Shown: in pieces, positions 1-7,603 of the stretch
Position numbering within the stretch: the first letter of the stretch is position 1
How the letters are laid out: each line of letters begins with the position of its first letter
NCBI RefSeq assembly: GCF_000759675.1
Contig: NZ_BAWM01000066.1
Coordinates: 14,387 to 52,173 of the forward strand
Source of the DNA: Neobacillus niacini
Lineage (GTDB): Bacteria > Bacillota > Bacilli > Bacillales > Cytobacillaceae
Length of the DNA stretch: 37,787 nucleotides
Direction of reading: 5' to 3'
Made by a program: the position numbers and the translations under genes
The notes under the pieces: generated by a model
Told to the model about the DNA's origin: nothing
Seen by the model: only the letters and a program-made list of their open reading frames with translations
Database searches by the model: none

Positions 1-155
1 TTTAGCAGGTTGATCAGGTGCGTGGCCAGCCCGCCGAGCGTCATCGATTTCTCGTGCGGCTTCCACGACATATGCTCCTCGGGCAAGCGTTCCAGAATAC
101 GGCGCGTAGTGGCCAGTTCATGCGTTGCGTCGCCGACGATCAGTTTTTTGACCAT
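1..155 (-). CDS. DinB-family protein, N-terminal part (cut by window edge)
   Basis: This is the first 51 codons of a gene that runs off the left edge. The ATG at 155-153 follows a strong GGGAGGAG ribosome site at about 163-172. The peptide starts MVKKLIVGDATHEL, continues with LPEEHMSWKPHEKSMTLG and then LATHLINLL. That matches the first helix and the WKPHEKSMTLGGLATH segment of DinB/YfiT-like four-helix metal-binding proteins, whose biochemical role is mostly unknown. Base composition is odd: about 60% GC by eye and GC-rich third positions, against roughly 35% in the next gene. That suggests recent transfer or a joint between unrelated sequences. The family call is fairly secure; the function is not known. 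Confidence 0.7.
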   Translation of the reverse strand, partial: MVKKLIVGDATHELATTRRILERLPEEHMSWKPHEKSMTLGGLATHLINLL

Positions 156-239
156 AAATTCCTCTCCTCCCTTATGGGGTATTGTAAAAGCAATTAACTT
201 ATTCTAGCTGGTAATGTTAAATATCATAGATGAGTCAGA

Positions 240-758
240 TCATTGATGAATCACATTATCAGAATACCAATAAAAAGCATAATCAGTCATAACTGAAGAA
301 TCACCCAATTGATGCAACATAGCTGAAATATTCCCTCTATGATAGGTTCCATGATTCACAACATGTAAGATCATTTCAGATAGACTTGTTTCTCTTAAAC
401 TTGCCCATGGATTATCCAGCATAATTCTCTTTTCTATATCCTCCTGACTTTTCAAAAAGGATTTAAACCGAGTTGATAAAGTGTGGAATTCCATTTCTAA
501 GACTTCAATGGGCAGTTTCTCTATCTTTTCTTGAAGTTGTAATGAATATTGCATTGCTTCGTTCATATTCTGACCTTCGAGGATATTAAGCCATCCATAG
601 TCCACTAAATAGATATGTGACAAAACCTTTGAAACAGAAGAAAAGACACTTTTCATTTCCTTTTGATATTTCTCAGAAGAAAGTGTCTTAAGATGATCAA
701 TAATCCGTTGATTTGCCCATACATGATAGTTATATAGATTTTCTACATGATTAACCAT
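240..758 (-). CDS. DinB-family putative metal-dependent protein
   Basis: A complete 172-residue protein with a GGAGG ribosome site 7 nt before the ATG. The N-terminal segment NYHVWANQRIIDHL and the C-terminal HVVNHGTYHRG are typical of the DinB/DUF664 four-helix bundle. H48, H136 and H140 are the expected metal-binding histidine triad. Members of this superfamily include bacillithiol- or mycothiol-dependent transferases and many proteins of unknown role, and I cannot assign a substrate. It lies in the same orientation as the GC-rich DinB gene at the left edge but differs strongly from it in composition, so the two do not look like a recent tandem duplication. Confidence 0.85.
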   Translation of the reverse strand: MVNHVENLYNYHVWANQRIIDHLKTLSSEKYQKEMKSVFSSVSKVLSHIYLVDYGWLNILEGQNMNEAMQYSLQLQEKIEKLPIEVLEMEFHTLSTRFKSFLKSQEDIEKRIMLDNPWASLRETSLSEMILHVVNHGTYHRGNISAMLHQLGDSSVMTDYAFYWYSDNVIHQ

Positions 759-870
759 ACAATCGCCTCCTTACCATCACACTTTTTAATATTCTTTATC
801 AGAATGAATTATTCCTTTAAATATTATTACTTATCTGATGAGATCTTCAAATAAATGGCCCTTTAATTAA

Positions 871-899
871 AAAAGACGCGTTCCTAAATAAACGCGCCC
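871..899 (-). terminator. Terminator-like hairpin with T tract
   Basis: Read on the minus strand, GGCGCGTT pairs with AACGCGTC across a short loop and is followed by TTTTTT. It would end transcription coming from about 1100 and shield the DinB gene. No convincing gene lies directly before it other than the doubtful small ORF at 1008-1100. Confidence 0.5.
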
Positions 900-1007
900 T
901 ATTGCGGAAGATCAATATTATTAAATGATTTCTATAATTAATAAGGAATTTTTGATTAAAGTCCCTGATAGTTTATAAATGCACTGTGCTACAATCTTTT
1001 TTAAAAT

Positions 1008-1100
1008 TCAGCGGACATTTTTTCTCTTGTTTCTGGAATAGGACCTGGTTTTTAGGTGGAATTCCCCTTTAGGTGAAAACAGCTTCTTTTTAAAGAACAA
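1008..1100 (-). CDS. Possible 30-residue basic peptide
   Basis: A short ORF with a TTG start preceded by a GAGGGTG ribosome-like site at 7 nt spacing. It encodes a strongly basic peptide beginning MFFKKKLFSPKGEF. I recognise no family. It lies in the roughly 440-base stretch between the DinB gene and the GerPF-like gene, with a terminator-like hairpin about 110 bases downstream. Either a small real gene or chance; the evidence is weak. Confidence 0.25.
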   Translation of the reverse strand: MFFKKKLFSPKGEFHLKTRSYSRNKRKNVR

Positions 1101-1184
1101 TTTCAACACCCTCTATCGTTTAAAGACATTAGCTATTTACCAATTAGACCTCTTTATACCACTGCATTTTTCTACAAAAAAATA

Positions 1185-1210
1185 AAGCAATGCTTACATT
1201 AGCATCGCTT
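1185..1210 (-). terminator. Terminator of the GerPF-like gene
   Basis: On the minus strand AAGCGATGC pairs with GCATTGCTT around a short loop, followed by TATTTTTTT. The hairpin overlaps the last codons and the stop of the GerPF-like gene. Confidence 0.7.
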
Positions 1211-1390
1211 AGAGAATTTCATAAATGGCTCATTTTCCGAATCCATTCCAGGATCGGGACTTGTGCTGCTTTCGCCAGAGCCGCTGATGGTTTTGGTAAT
1301 GGAGACGGGTGAAATGTAAACAGCACCGCCAAAGTTAACAATTCCGCCAGAAATGGTACCGATTGAAACATTATTATGATTCGTGACCAA
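1199..1390 (-). CDS. GerPF/GerPA-like spore germination protein
   Basis: A 63-residue protein. The segment SIGTISGGIVNFGGAVYISP followed by TKTISGSGESST matches the short GerPA/GerPF family: a hydrophobic start, SGGxVNFGD-like core, then xSPxSxxKTxxGSG. In Bacillus, gerP products sit in the spore coat and let germinants through. The start is a TTG with GGAGGGGG about 6 nt upstream; no in-frame ATG fits. The usual gerPA-F operon is not present, so this is a solitary copy, and its acidic and basic tail after residue 45 differs from the usual Asn/Asp-rich end. Confidence 0.7.
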   Translation of the reverse strand: MVTNHNNVSIGTISGGIVNFGGAVYISPVSITKTISGSGESSTSPDPGMDSENEPFMKFSKRC

Positions 1391-1506
1391 AGTAACCCCC
1401 TCCTTGGTGTTACTATTATGTTATGTACCGGTCGATTTAGGGTTCATGATAAAAAATACTTCTGAAAGAGTTCGAACTAAATCCGGTTTTATGGGGAATT
1501 ATTCTT

Positions 1507-1785
1507 TAGTGACCGTCTCATGAGAAAAACAGCTCTAATGGTCACTCAAATTGCTCTATAGTTACCGTCTCTTGAAAAAAACAGGTCTAACGGTCACTCA
1601 AACCGCTCTATAGTGACCGCCTTATGAAAAAATCAGGTACAACGGTCACTCAAACTGCTCTATAGTGACCGAATCATGAAAAAAACGGGTCTAAGGGTCA
1701 CTCAAAGCGCTTTAGAGTGACCGAATCATGAAAAAACCAGGTTCTATGGTCACTCTAAGAATTTTAGAATGACCGTAGAACCTGG
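1507..1785. repeat. 52-bp tandem repeat array with internal inverted repeats
   Basis: Units begin at 1507, 1559, 1611, 1663 and 1715, with a partial sixth at 1767: five full copies at an exact 52-base spacing with a few mismatches. Each unit carries AGTGACCG near its start and CGGTCACT about 25 bases later, so each can fold into a hairpin. An AAAAAACAGGTCTA-like stretch lies in the loop. The last copy and the partial unit form a long hairpin at 1737-1785: about 22 bp with two mismatches and a 5-base loop. All frames carry stops, so it is not coding. It lies between the GerPF-like gene and the small zinc-ribbon gene. Confidence 0.9.
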
Positions 1786-1829
1786 TATCTCGACTGATAG
1801 GGTCTTTGAATAAGCCCCTATTTATGATA

Positions 1830-1970
1830 TTAAAAAAACGATTTAAACAATTCTTGATGATCGTTGCATTCCTTACAAATATACTCAATTTCTAATGGGT
1901 CTTCTCTTACCATATGTACGGTTTCTCTGCTGCAGTTTTCACAAAATCTGACTTCTTGGATTTGTTCCAT
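1830..1970 (-). CDS. Small zinc-ribbon protein, 46 residues
   Basis: Starts at an ATG with a GAGGTG ribosome site and ends at TAA 1830-1832. Two knuckles are visible: CENC at residues 10-13 and CKEC at residues 32-35, separated by 18 residues, as in zinc ribbons. The rest is acidic (REDPLEIEYI). I recognise no named family. It stands alone between the 52-bp repeat array and ogt. The paired CxxC motifs and the good ribosome site make it a likely real gene; a role in nucleic-acid or protein binding is only a guess from the fold. Confidence 0.6.
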   Translation of the reverse strand: MEQIQEVRFCENCSRETVHMVREDPLEIEYICKECNDHQELFKSFF

Positions 1971-2071
1971 GAAATAAGCACCTCATTTTCTTAGTTCATA
2001 TTAATTAGTATGTCCAAGAATATCATGCCTTTTTCCTCTTTTTCTATTCCGCTTTTTGTTTATAGAGAATC

Positions 2072-2599
2072 TCACTTTTTATATAGGAGATAACTGTATT
2101 CCTTTTCTATTTTTAAAAGCTCAGCCTTCATTGCCAATCCACCCCGAAAACCAGTAAGTTTACCGTTTTTTCCAATAACTCGATGACACGGTACGGTTAA
2201 AAGGACAGGATTTGCCCCAATTGCAGTACCAACGGCACGGACTGCTGATGGCCTTTGAATCGCATTGGCAATATCTGAATATGTCCACGTTTCACCGTAA
2301 GGAATTTTACACAGTGCATTCCATACCTCTGTCTGAAAATTTGTTCCCTTTAATTCTTGGGGAATGGTAAAAGAATTTCGTCCACCTTGAAAAAATTCTT
2401 TAAACTCAGCAACATATGGCTGCATCACATTATCATCCTGAACCAATTGACTTCCAGGATAATGTTTGTTAACCCAAACCTCCAATTCCTCAAAAGGCTT
2501 ATCCTGCGAACCAACGTAACAGAGACCCTTAGAAGTTGCTGCCATATATAGTTTCCAATTTTCATAAACCAACTGTGTCCAATATAGTATAGGTTTCAT
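2072..2599 (-). CDS. ogt: Methylated-DNA-[protein]-cysteine S-methyltransferase
   Basis: A 175-residue suicide repair protein that moves the methyl group of O6-methylguanine (and O4-methylthymine) to its own cysteine. The active site PCHRVIG has C138. The helix-turn-helix and arginine-finger region (YSDIANAI, RAVGTAIGANP) and the C-terminal GFRGGLAMKAELL are all in place. I chose MKPILYW as the start because GGAGGG lies 8 nt before it. Longer upstream starts would run through the end of adaA. The gene begins 1 base after the adaA stop and its ribosome site is inside adaA, so the two are translationally coupled in one adaptive-response operon. Confidence 0.93.
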   Translation of the reverse strand: MKPILYWTQLVYENWKLYMAATSKGLCYVGSQDKPFEELEVWVNKHYPGSQLVQDDNVMQPYVAEFKEFFQGGRNSFTIPQELKGTNFQTEVWNALCKIPYGETWTYSDIANAIQRPSAVRAVGTAIGANPVLLTVPCHRVIGKNGKLTGFRGGLAMKAELLKIEKEYSYLLYKK

Positions 2600-2600
2600 C

Positions 2601-3182
2601 TTAAAGCCCTCCATCGTTATGTAGAATTCGATATTCATTAGGTGTAAACCCAATTTTCTTTTTAAAAAGAGTGACAAAATAAGCGGTATTTTTCATCCCA
2701 ACTGCTAATCCAATAGTCGCTATTGAGGTGTTAGTATGGATTAAAAGCTCAATAGCTTTATTGATTCGAGTATGCTCGATATATTCATTAGGCGATATCC
2801 CTCTTACCCGCTTAAAAGTACGCTGTAAATGATATGGGCTACCGTGACAAACATCTGCAAGTGTCTGGAGAGTAAGTTTTTCTTGAAAATTCGAATCAAT
2901 ATATTCTGTAATTTGACTGATCCATACCTCGTCAGGTAGGCGTTCCCCCGTTGGCTTACACCGTTTACATGGACGAAAATTTGCCGATAAAGCTTGACGT
3001 GCATCCCTAAAAATAAGGACATTTTCTTTTTTAGGTAGCCTAGATTTACAGGATGGTCTGCAAAAAATACCTGTAGTCTTAACAGCGTAGAAAAAATGGT
3101 CATTAAATGTAGAATCGTTATCTAGAATTGCCTGCCATTTCTCTTCTGTTAATTGAATGTTTGAATCCCTTAATATGTTCAT
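2601..3182 (-). CDS. adaA: AdaA-type methylphosphotriester-DNA methyltransferase and transcriptional activator
   Basis: A 193-residue regulator of the adaptive response to alkylation. The N-terminal Ada zinc domain has FCRPSC (C41, C45) and PCKRC (C72, C75). C41 corresponds to the cysteine that accepts methyl from DNA phosphotriesters and converts the protein to an activator. Residues about 88-190 form an AraC-type double helix-turn-helix (LQTLADVCHGSPYHLQRTFK, then FKKKIGFTPNEYR). The start MNILRDSN has AGAGGTGA just upstream. It is expressed with ogt and is divergent from alkA, as expected for one regulon. Confidence 0.92.
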   Translation of the reverse strand: MNILRDSNIQLTEEKWQAILDNDSTFNDHFFYAVKTTGIFCRPSCKSRLPKKENVLIFRDARQALSANFRPCKRCKPTGERLPDEVWISQITEYIDSNFQEKLTLQTLADVCHGSPYHLQRTFKRVRGISPNEYIEHTRINKAIELLIHTNTSIATIGLAVGMKNTAYFVTLFKKKIGFTPNEYRILHNDGGL

Positions 3183-3200
3183 CAGGTTCACCTCTCTTAC

Positions 3201-3229
3201 AGTATACCTATTTATGGAACTATATTTAA
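3201..3229 (-). promoter_or_regulatory. Candidate adaA promoter
   Basis: On the minus strand TATACT (3206-3201) is a good -10 element. Seventeen bases upstream is the poor -35 TTAAAT (3229-3224). A weak -35 is what one expects of a promoter helped by an activator such as methylated AdaA. Confidence 0.45.
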
Positions 3230-3254
3230 GGCTAACAGAATGAAAAAGCAAGAT

Positions 3255-3298
3255 TTTGAAAGTACAAAGTGATATAACTTTAATAAGACTTTGAAAGT
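3255..3298 (+). promoter_or_regulatory. Direct repeat TTTGAAAGT in the adaA/alkA intergenic region
   Basis: TTTGAAAGT occurs at 3255-3263 and again at 3290-3298, start to start 35 bases, in the 127-base region between the divergent adaA and alkA genes. It may be a binding site for AdaA. The second copy ends just before the alkA ribosome site GGAGG. Confidence 0.35.
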
Positions 3299-3309
3299 GG
3301 AGGTTTTTA

Positions 3310-4233
3310 ATGGTTATCCAAACATGGGAAGATAACGACGATGAATTAAAACTGTTTTTACCGAAAGAATTCAACTTTAATGAAAATGTAAATTATCTTG
3401 TGAGGAATAGTAACGAGTGCCTTTTCCAGATCCATAATAATCGTGTTTACAAGGCCATTCCAATTGGAGAAGAAACACTAATTATTGAAGTTAGTTCTGT
3501 AGATGAAAACTATTTAATCATACGATTTTTGGGAGAGAGAAAGCCAACTAGTAAAACCATCCGTGCTGAAGTTGCCTGTTATGTCAGAGAGTGGTTTGAT
3601 TTAGACAGAGATTTACGTCCCTTTTATACCATGGCAAAGGCGGATCCACTGCTTGGTCCAGCAGTTGATTCCTTTAATGGACTAAGGATTATTGGAATCC
3701 CTGATTTATTTGAAGCACTTTGCTGGGGCATCTTGGGGCAGCAAATTAACCTATCATTTGCCTACACCTTAAAAAGACGTCTAGTTGAAAAATTCGGTCG
3801 AAGTGTGGTCCATGACGGTGTTACCTATTGGGTCTTCCCTTCACCCCAGGATATAGCGTCACTTTCCGCTCCGGAATTGGAAAGCTTACGGATGACTAAA
3901 AAGAAATCCGAATATCTCATTGGGGTAGCACAACTAATGGTTGAAGGTAAATTAACAAAAGATCTGTTATTAAATGTAGGAAGTCATAAGCAAGCCGAGA
4001 AAATGTTAGTCAATATACGAGGTATTGGTCCTTGGACCGCAAATTATGTGTTAATGCGTTGTTTGAGATACCCTTGTGCCTTTCCTATTGATGATGTTGG
4101 GCTTCACAATGCAATTAAATATCGACTAGATAAAGAAATGAAACCTACCAAAGACGAAATCATGAAACTAGCAATAAACTGGACAAATTGGGAATCTTAC
4201 GCAACCTTCTATTTGTGGAGATTTCTCTATTAA
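3310..4233 (+). CDS. alkA: DNA-3-methyladenine glycosylase II (AlkA-like, HhH-GPD)
   Basis: A 307-residue base-excision repair enzyme that removes 3-methyladenine and other alkylated purines. Residues 1-110 form the AlkA N-terminal beta domain. Residues 130-300 hold the helix-hairpin-helix (VNIRGIGPWTANYV, about 234-247) and FPIDDVGL, in which D262 is the catalytic aspartate. LGQQINLSFA at about 142-151 is the usual conserved helix. GGAGG lies 6 nt before the ATG. The gene is divergent from adaA-ogt, which puts three alkylation-repair functions together. Confidence 0.92.
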   Translation: MVIQTWEDNDDELKLFLPKEFNFNENVNYLVRNSNECLFQIHNNRVYKAIPIGEETLIIEVSSVDENYLIIRFLGERKPTSKTIRAEVACYVREWFDLDRDLRPFYTMAKADPLLGPAVDSFNGLRIIGIPDLFEALCWGILGQQINLSFAYTLKRRLVEKFGRSVVHDGVTYWVFPSPQDIASLSAPELESLRMTKKKSEYLIGVAQLMVEGKLTKDLLLNVGSHKQAEKMLVNIRGIGPWTANYVLMRCLRYPCAFPIDDVGLHNAIKYRLDKEMKPTKDEIMKLAINWTNWESYATFYLWRFLY

Positions 4234-4249
4234 TAGTAATACTTAAAGA

Positions 4250-4272
4250 CCCAGAATCATTTCTGGGCCTAT
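4250..4272. terminator. Short hairpin between alkA and the VOC gene
   Basis: CCCAGAA pairs with TTCTGGG around a 4-base loop between two convergent genes. T-rich sequence follows on both strands, though no long T run is present. Confidence 0.5.
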
Positions 4273-4292
4273 TTCGTTCTACGTATCATATT

Positions 4293-4646
4293 TTATTTTT
4301 CCCAAAGCTCAATCCATCTGCCATCTGGGTCGGCAATCCAATTAAAGATCCCAAACTCACTCTTTTCTGTTTCCTTCAGTAAAGGAATGCCTAGTTTTTC
4401 TAGGTGTAATAAACATTGCTCCATATTTTCAACCTGAAAATTTAACATAACAGGTTGCTCTGTTGGAAAATAATCACTATCTTCGTTAAAAAAAGAAAAG
4501 ATCGTTTCATTTCCTTTATCAGTTTGAATGATGGTACCATTCCATTCATTTTCCATCGAAATTCCTAATACTTCACTGTACCACTTTTTTAAATCATTGA
4601 TATTCTTTGTTCTCCAAAATACACCGCCAAAACCTTTTATCTTCAT
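4293..4646 (-). CDS. VOC-fold (glyoxalase/bleomycin resistance-like) protein
   Basis: A 117-residue single-module vicinal-oxygen-chelate protein. GVFWRTKNINDLKKWYSEVL is the typical first beta-alpha-beta unit and FNWIADPDGRWIELWE the typical end, with the final glutamate a likely metal ligand. The start MKIKGFGG was chosen because GAGGTGA lies about 6 nt before it; the longer ORF has no ribosome site. The substrate cannot be told from sequence. It stands alone, convergent with alkA. Confidence 0.8.
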   Translation of the reverse strand: MKIKGFGGVFWRTKNINDLKKWYSEVLGISMENEWNGTIIQTDKGNETIFSFFNEDSDYFPTEQPVMLNFQVENMEQCLLHLEKLGIPLLKETEKSEFGIFNWIADPDGRWIELWEK

Positions 4647-4836
4647 ACACTTCACCTCATATTTGTATAACACTTATTATTCTAATAATACCATCAAATT
4701 CCTTTATCTCTCAACTTGATATTAATTTCCAATATATTTACAGTGTTTTTCTTGTTAAAAATCTAGTCGAATCCTTGGAAATTTAGTATGATGTAGTAAT
4801 GTATTGATTCTTGTACAAAGCGAGGATAACGAAAAA

Positions 4837-6393
4837 ATGGCCTTATTAACTGTTGAAAATTTATCTCATACATTCGGAGACCGTACTTTATTTAAAGACG
4901 TTTCCTTTCGATTATTAGCGGAAGATCACGTTGGGCTTGTCGGTGCGAACGGCGTCGGTAAATCTACGTTGATGAATATTATTACCGGACAATTAATTCA
5001 CGATAGCGGCCGTGTCGAATGGACACCTAGTGTTCATTACGGTTATTTAGATCAGCATACTGTTCTTACCTCAGGAAGAACCATGCGTGATGTGCTTCGC
5101 GATGCCTTCCTTCCATTGTTTGAAAAAGAAAAGGAATTAAATGAAGTAATCGCTCAAATGGGCGAAGCAACTCCTGAAGAGCTTGAAGTTCTTTTAGAAA
5201 AAATGGGTGAAATCCAAGATGCCTTAGATGCAGGTGGATTCTATTCTCTTGATATAAAAATTGAAGAAGCGGCACGCGGATTAGGTTTGGATGCGATCGG
5301 TTTAGACCGTGATGTAGCTGCACTTAGTGGTGGACAGCGTACAAAAGTACTTTTAGCGAAGCTTTTACTTGAGCAGCCAAAGGTCCTTTTACTCGATGAG
5401 CCTACAAACTATTTGGATGTTGAGCATATTCGCTGGTTAACTTCTTATCTAAAAGAATACCCATATGCCTTTATCTTAATCTCCCATGATACGGAATTCA
5501 TGAATCCAGTATCCAATGTTATTTTTCAATTAGAATTTTCTAAGCTAACACGTTATACAGCAAGCTATGAGAAATTCCTTGAGCTTGCTGAAATTAATAA
5601 AAATCAGCATATTAATGCGTATGAAAAACAGATGGAGTTCATCAAAAAACAAGAAGATTTTATTGCGAAGAACAAAGCGCGCTATTCCACTACAGGTCGG
5701 GCGAAAAGCCGTCAAAAGCAGCTTGATCGCTTAGAAAGAATTGACCGTCCTGAAACTGCGGTAAAACCAACCTTTGGTTTCAAAGAATCACGCAGCAGCA
5801 GCCGTTATGTATTTGAAGCGACGGATTTAGAAATCGGCTACACTCAACCATTATTGCCGAAAATGAGTATGACACTCGAACGCGGTGAAAAAGTGGCGAT
5901 TATCGGTTGTAACGGAGTAGGAAAATCAACCCTTCTAAAAACGATGCTTGGAAAAATCGACCCTATAAATGGTAAGGTTGATCGCGGCGATTTCCTCTTC
6001 CCTTCTTACTTTGAGCAAGAGGTAAAAGCAGAAAATATGACGCCAATTGATGATGTATGGAACGCCTTCCCTTCTATGGATCAACACCAAGTCCGAGCTG
6101 CACTAGCACGCTGTGGTCTAAAGAACGAGCATATTTCTCGTCCAATGAATCAGCTCAGTGGTGGTGAGCAAGCAAAGGTTCGCCTTTGTAAGCTCATGAT
6201 GAATGAAAGTAACTGGATATTATTCGATGAGCCGACAAACCATCTGGATGTGGTCGCCAAAGAAGAACTGAAACGTGCCTTAAAAGAGTACAAAGGTACC
6301 GTAGTTCTAGTATGCCATGAACCTGATTTTTACGAGGATTGGGTAACAAAAGTTTGGAATGTCGAAGAATGGTCACAACAACAAACAGTATAA
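4837..6393 (+). CDS. yfmM: ABC-F family ATPase, YfmM-like
   Basis: A 518-residue cytosolic protein with two ABC ATPase domains and no membrane segment. Walker A motifs are GANGVGKST (36-44) and GCNGVGKST in the second half; signatures are LSGGQRTKVLLAKLL and LSGGEQAKVRLCKLM; Walker B motifs are LLLDEPTNYLD and ILFDEPTNHLD. The basic P-site linker between them contains KNKARYSTTGRAKSRQKQ. ABC-F proteins act on ribosomes, and some give antibiotic protection. Length and the segment GYLDQHTVLT fit B. subtilis YfmM better than the longer Uup/YfmR. An alternative TTG start at 4804 is less likely than this ATG with GAGG upstream. Confidence 0.88.
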   Translation: MALLTVENLSHTFGDRTLFKDVSFRLLAEDHVGLVGANGVGKSTLMNIITGQLIHDSGRVEWTPSVHYGYLDQHTVLTSGRTMRDVLRDAFLPLFEKEKELNEVIAQMGEATPEELEVLLEKMGEIQDALDAGGFYSLDIKIEEAARGLGLDAIGLDRDVAALSGGQRTKVLLAKLLLEQPKVLLLDEPTNYLDVEHIRWLTSYLKEYPYAFILISHDTEFMNPVSNVIFQLEFSKLTRYTASYEKFLELAEINKNQHINAYEKQMEFIKKQEDFIAKNKARYSTTGRAKSRQKQLDRLERIDRPETAVKPTFGFKESRSSSRYVFEATDLEIGYTQPLLPKMSMTLERGEKVAIIGCNGVGKSTLLKTMLGKIDPINGKVDRGDFLFPSYFEQEVKAENMTPIDDVWNAFPSMDQHQVRAALARCGLKNEHISRPMNQLSGGEQAKVRLCKLMMNESNWILFDEPTNHLDVVAKEELKRALKEYKGTVVLVCHEPDFYEDWVTKVWNVEEWSQQQTV

Positions 6394-6402
6394 TTACCAG
6401 CC

Positions 6403-6435
6403 TCCCTCCTATCTCGTATAGGAGGGATTTTTGCT
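6403..6435 (+). terminator. Terminator of yfmM
   Basis: TCCCTCCTAT pairs with ATAGGAGGGA around CTCGT, followed by TTTTTG. Confidence 0.85.
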
Positions 6436-6556
6436 TGTTTCAGAGAATCGCCACAGTTGATTAATCGTTCGTAATGCTTCTCCATTTTTTTAAAAGTAAA
6501 AGAAACTCTTTAATACCAGTGGTTCACCAAATATATCCTTTATTTTCCTATCGATA

Positions 6557-6586
6557 TTGTCGATGTATTTCTGTTTATTATATAGA
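6557..6586 (+). promoter_or_regulatory. Candidate promoter of the phn operon
   Basis: TTGTCG (6557-6562), an 18-base spacer and TATAGA (6581-6586) form a plausible sigma-A promoter about 95 bases before phnD. The -35 overlaps the inverted repeat ATCGAT-ATTGT-CGAT. Confidence 0.35.
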
Positions 6587-6681
6587 TAAAATGAATTTAA
6601 TAAGGATAGTGCATTCTCTATAATCAAAACGAGGATATAACTACTGTGTTAAACTACAAAATCTATGAGGTGAAAAATTTT

Positions 6682-7590
6682 ATGAAAAAATGGTCATCGG
6701 CTATTATTCTATTTATGCTTGTTTTTTCGTTAGCAGCTTGTGGGCAATCTGAAGATAAAGCAAATAAAGGTAATGAAGGAAAAGAAGATACAAAAACCGA
6801 GGAAGTATTTAAAATCGGTGCAATTCCCGATCAAAATGCTGCTTTCCTTCAAACAGGAATGGATGCAGTTGCTAAGCACTTAAGCGAAGAAACAGGCATG
6901 AAGGTTGAATTTGTCCCTTCTGTTGATTATGCAGCATTAGTTACAGGATTCCAACGAGGTGAAATTCATTTAGCATGGTTTGGCGGTTTAACAAGTGTCC
7001 AAGCACGAAACCTTGTACCTGATGCAGAATCTATCGTACAGCGTCCACGTGACGCAGAGTTCAAATCAGTATTTATTACTCAAGAAGGATCAGGTATTAA
7101 TAAATTAGCTGATTTAAAAGGAAAATCATTTACATTTGGTAGTGAAAGCTCTACATCAGGTCATTTAATGCCACGATATTTCTTATCTGAAGAAGGCATT
7201 GATGCTAATACTGACTTTAACGGAAAACCTAACTTCTCAGGCTCTCACGATACAACTTACAAATTAATCGAATCTGGGTCCTTCCAAGCTGGTGCGTTAA
7301 ACATTTCCGTTTGGGAAGCGGCTGTAAAAGAAGGCAAAGTAGACACAAACAAAGTGAAAGTTTTCTATACTACTCCAGATTATTATGACTATAACTGGAC
7401 AATCAATAGCAATGTTGAAGAAGTATTCGGAAAAGACACTAAGCAAAAAGTAAAAGAATCACTACTTTCTATGCCAGGCGACTCAACTGAGATAGCTGAT
7501 TTATTCCAAACGGACAAGTTTATTGAAACAAAAAATGAAAACTATGAAAAAATTGAAGAAGTTGCAAAAGAATTAGAGATTATTAAGTAG
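6682..7590 (+). CDS. phnD: Phosphonate/phosphite-type ABC transporter substrate-binding lipoprotein
   Basis: A 302-residue lipoprotein with the signal peptide MKKWSSAIILFMLVFSLAAC; C20 is the lipidated cysteine. It is followed by a charged Lys/Glu/Asn linker and a PhnD-type type II binding domain: FKIGAIPDQNAA, YAALVTGFQRGEIHLAWFGG, and SESSTSGHLMPR. The last is the characteristic ligand loop. The start was set at this ATG because GAGGTG lies 9 nt upstream; the longer ORF lacks a ribosome site. It is first of three genes, phnD-phnC-phnE. Ligand could be phosphonate, phosphite or related; no degradation genes are nearby to decide. Confidence 0.9.
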   Translation: MKKWSSAIILFMLVFSLAACGQSEDKANKGNEGKEDTKTEEVFKIGAIPDQNAAFLQTGMDAVAKHLSEETGMKVEFVPSVDYAALVTGFQRGEIHLAWFGGLTSVQARNLVPDAESIVQRPRDAEFKSVFITQEGSGINKLADLKGKSFTFGSESSTSGHLMPRYFLSEEGIDANTDFNGKPNFSGSHDTTYKLIESGSFQAGALNISVWEAAVKEGKVDTNKVKVFYTTPDYYDYNWTINSNVEEVFGKDTKQKVKESLLSMPGDSTEIADLFQTDKFIETKNENYEKIEEVAKELEIIK

Positions 7591-7603
7591 TAGGTGTTGT
7601 TAC

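Noticed and set aside
1507..1785. CRISPR-like array
   Set aside because: The 52-base units are contiguous repeats without unique spacers, and no cas genes are present.
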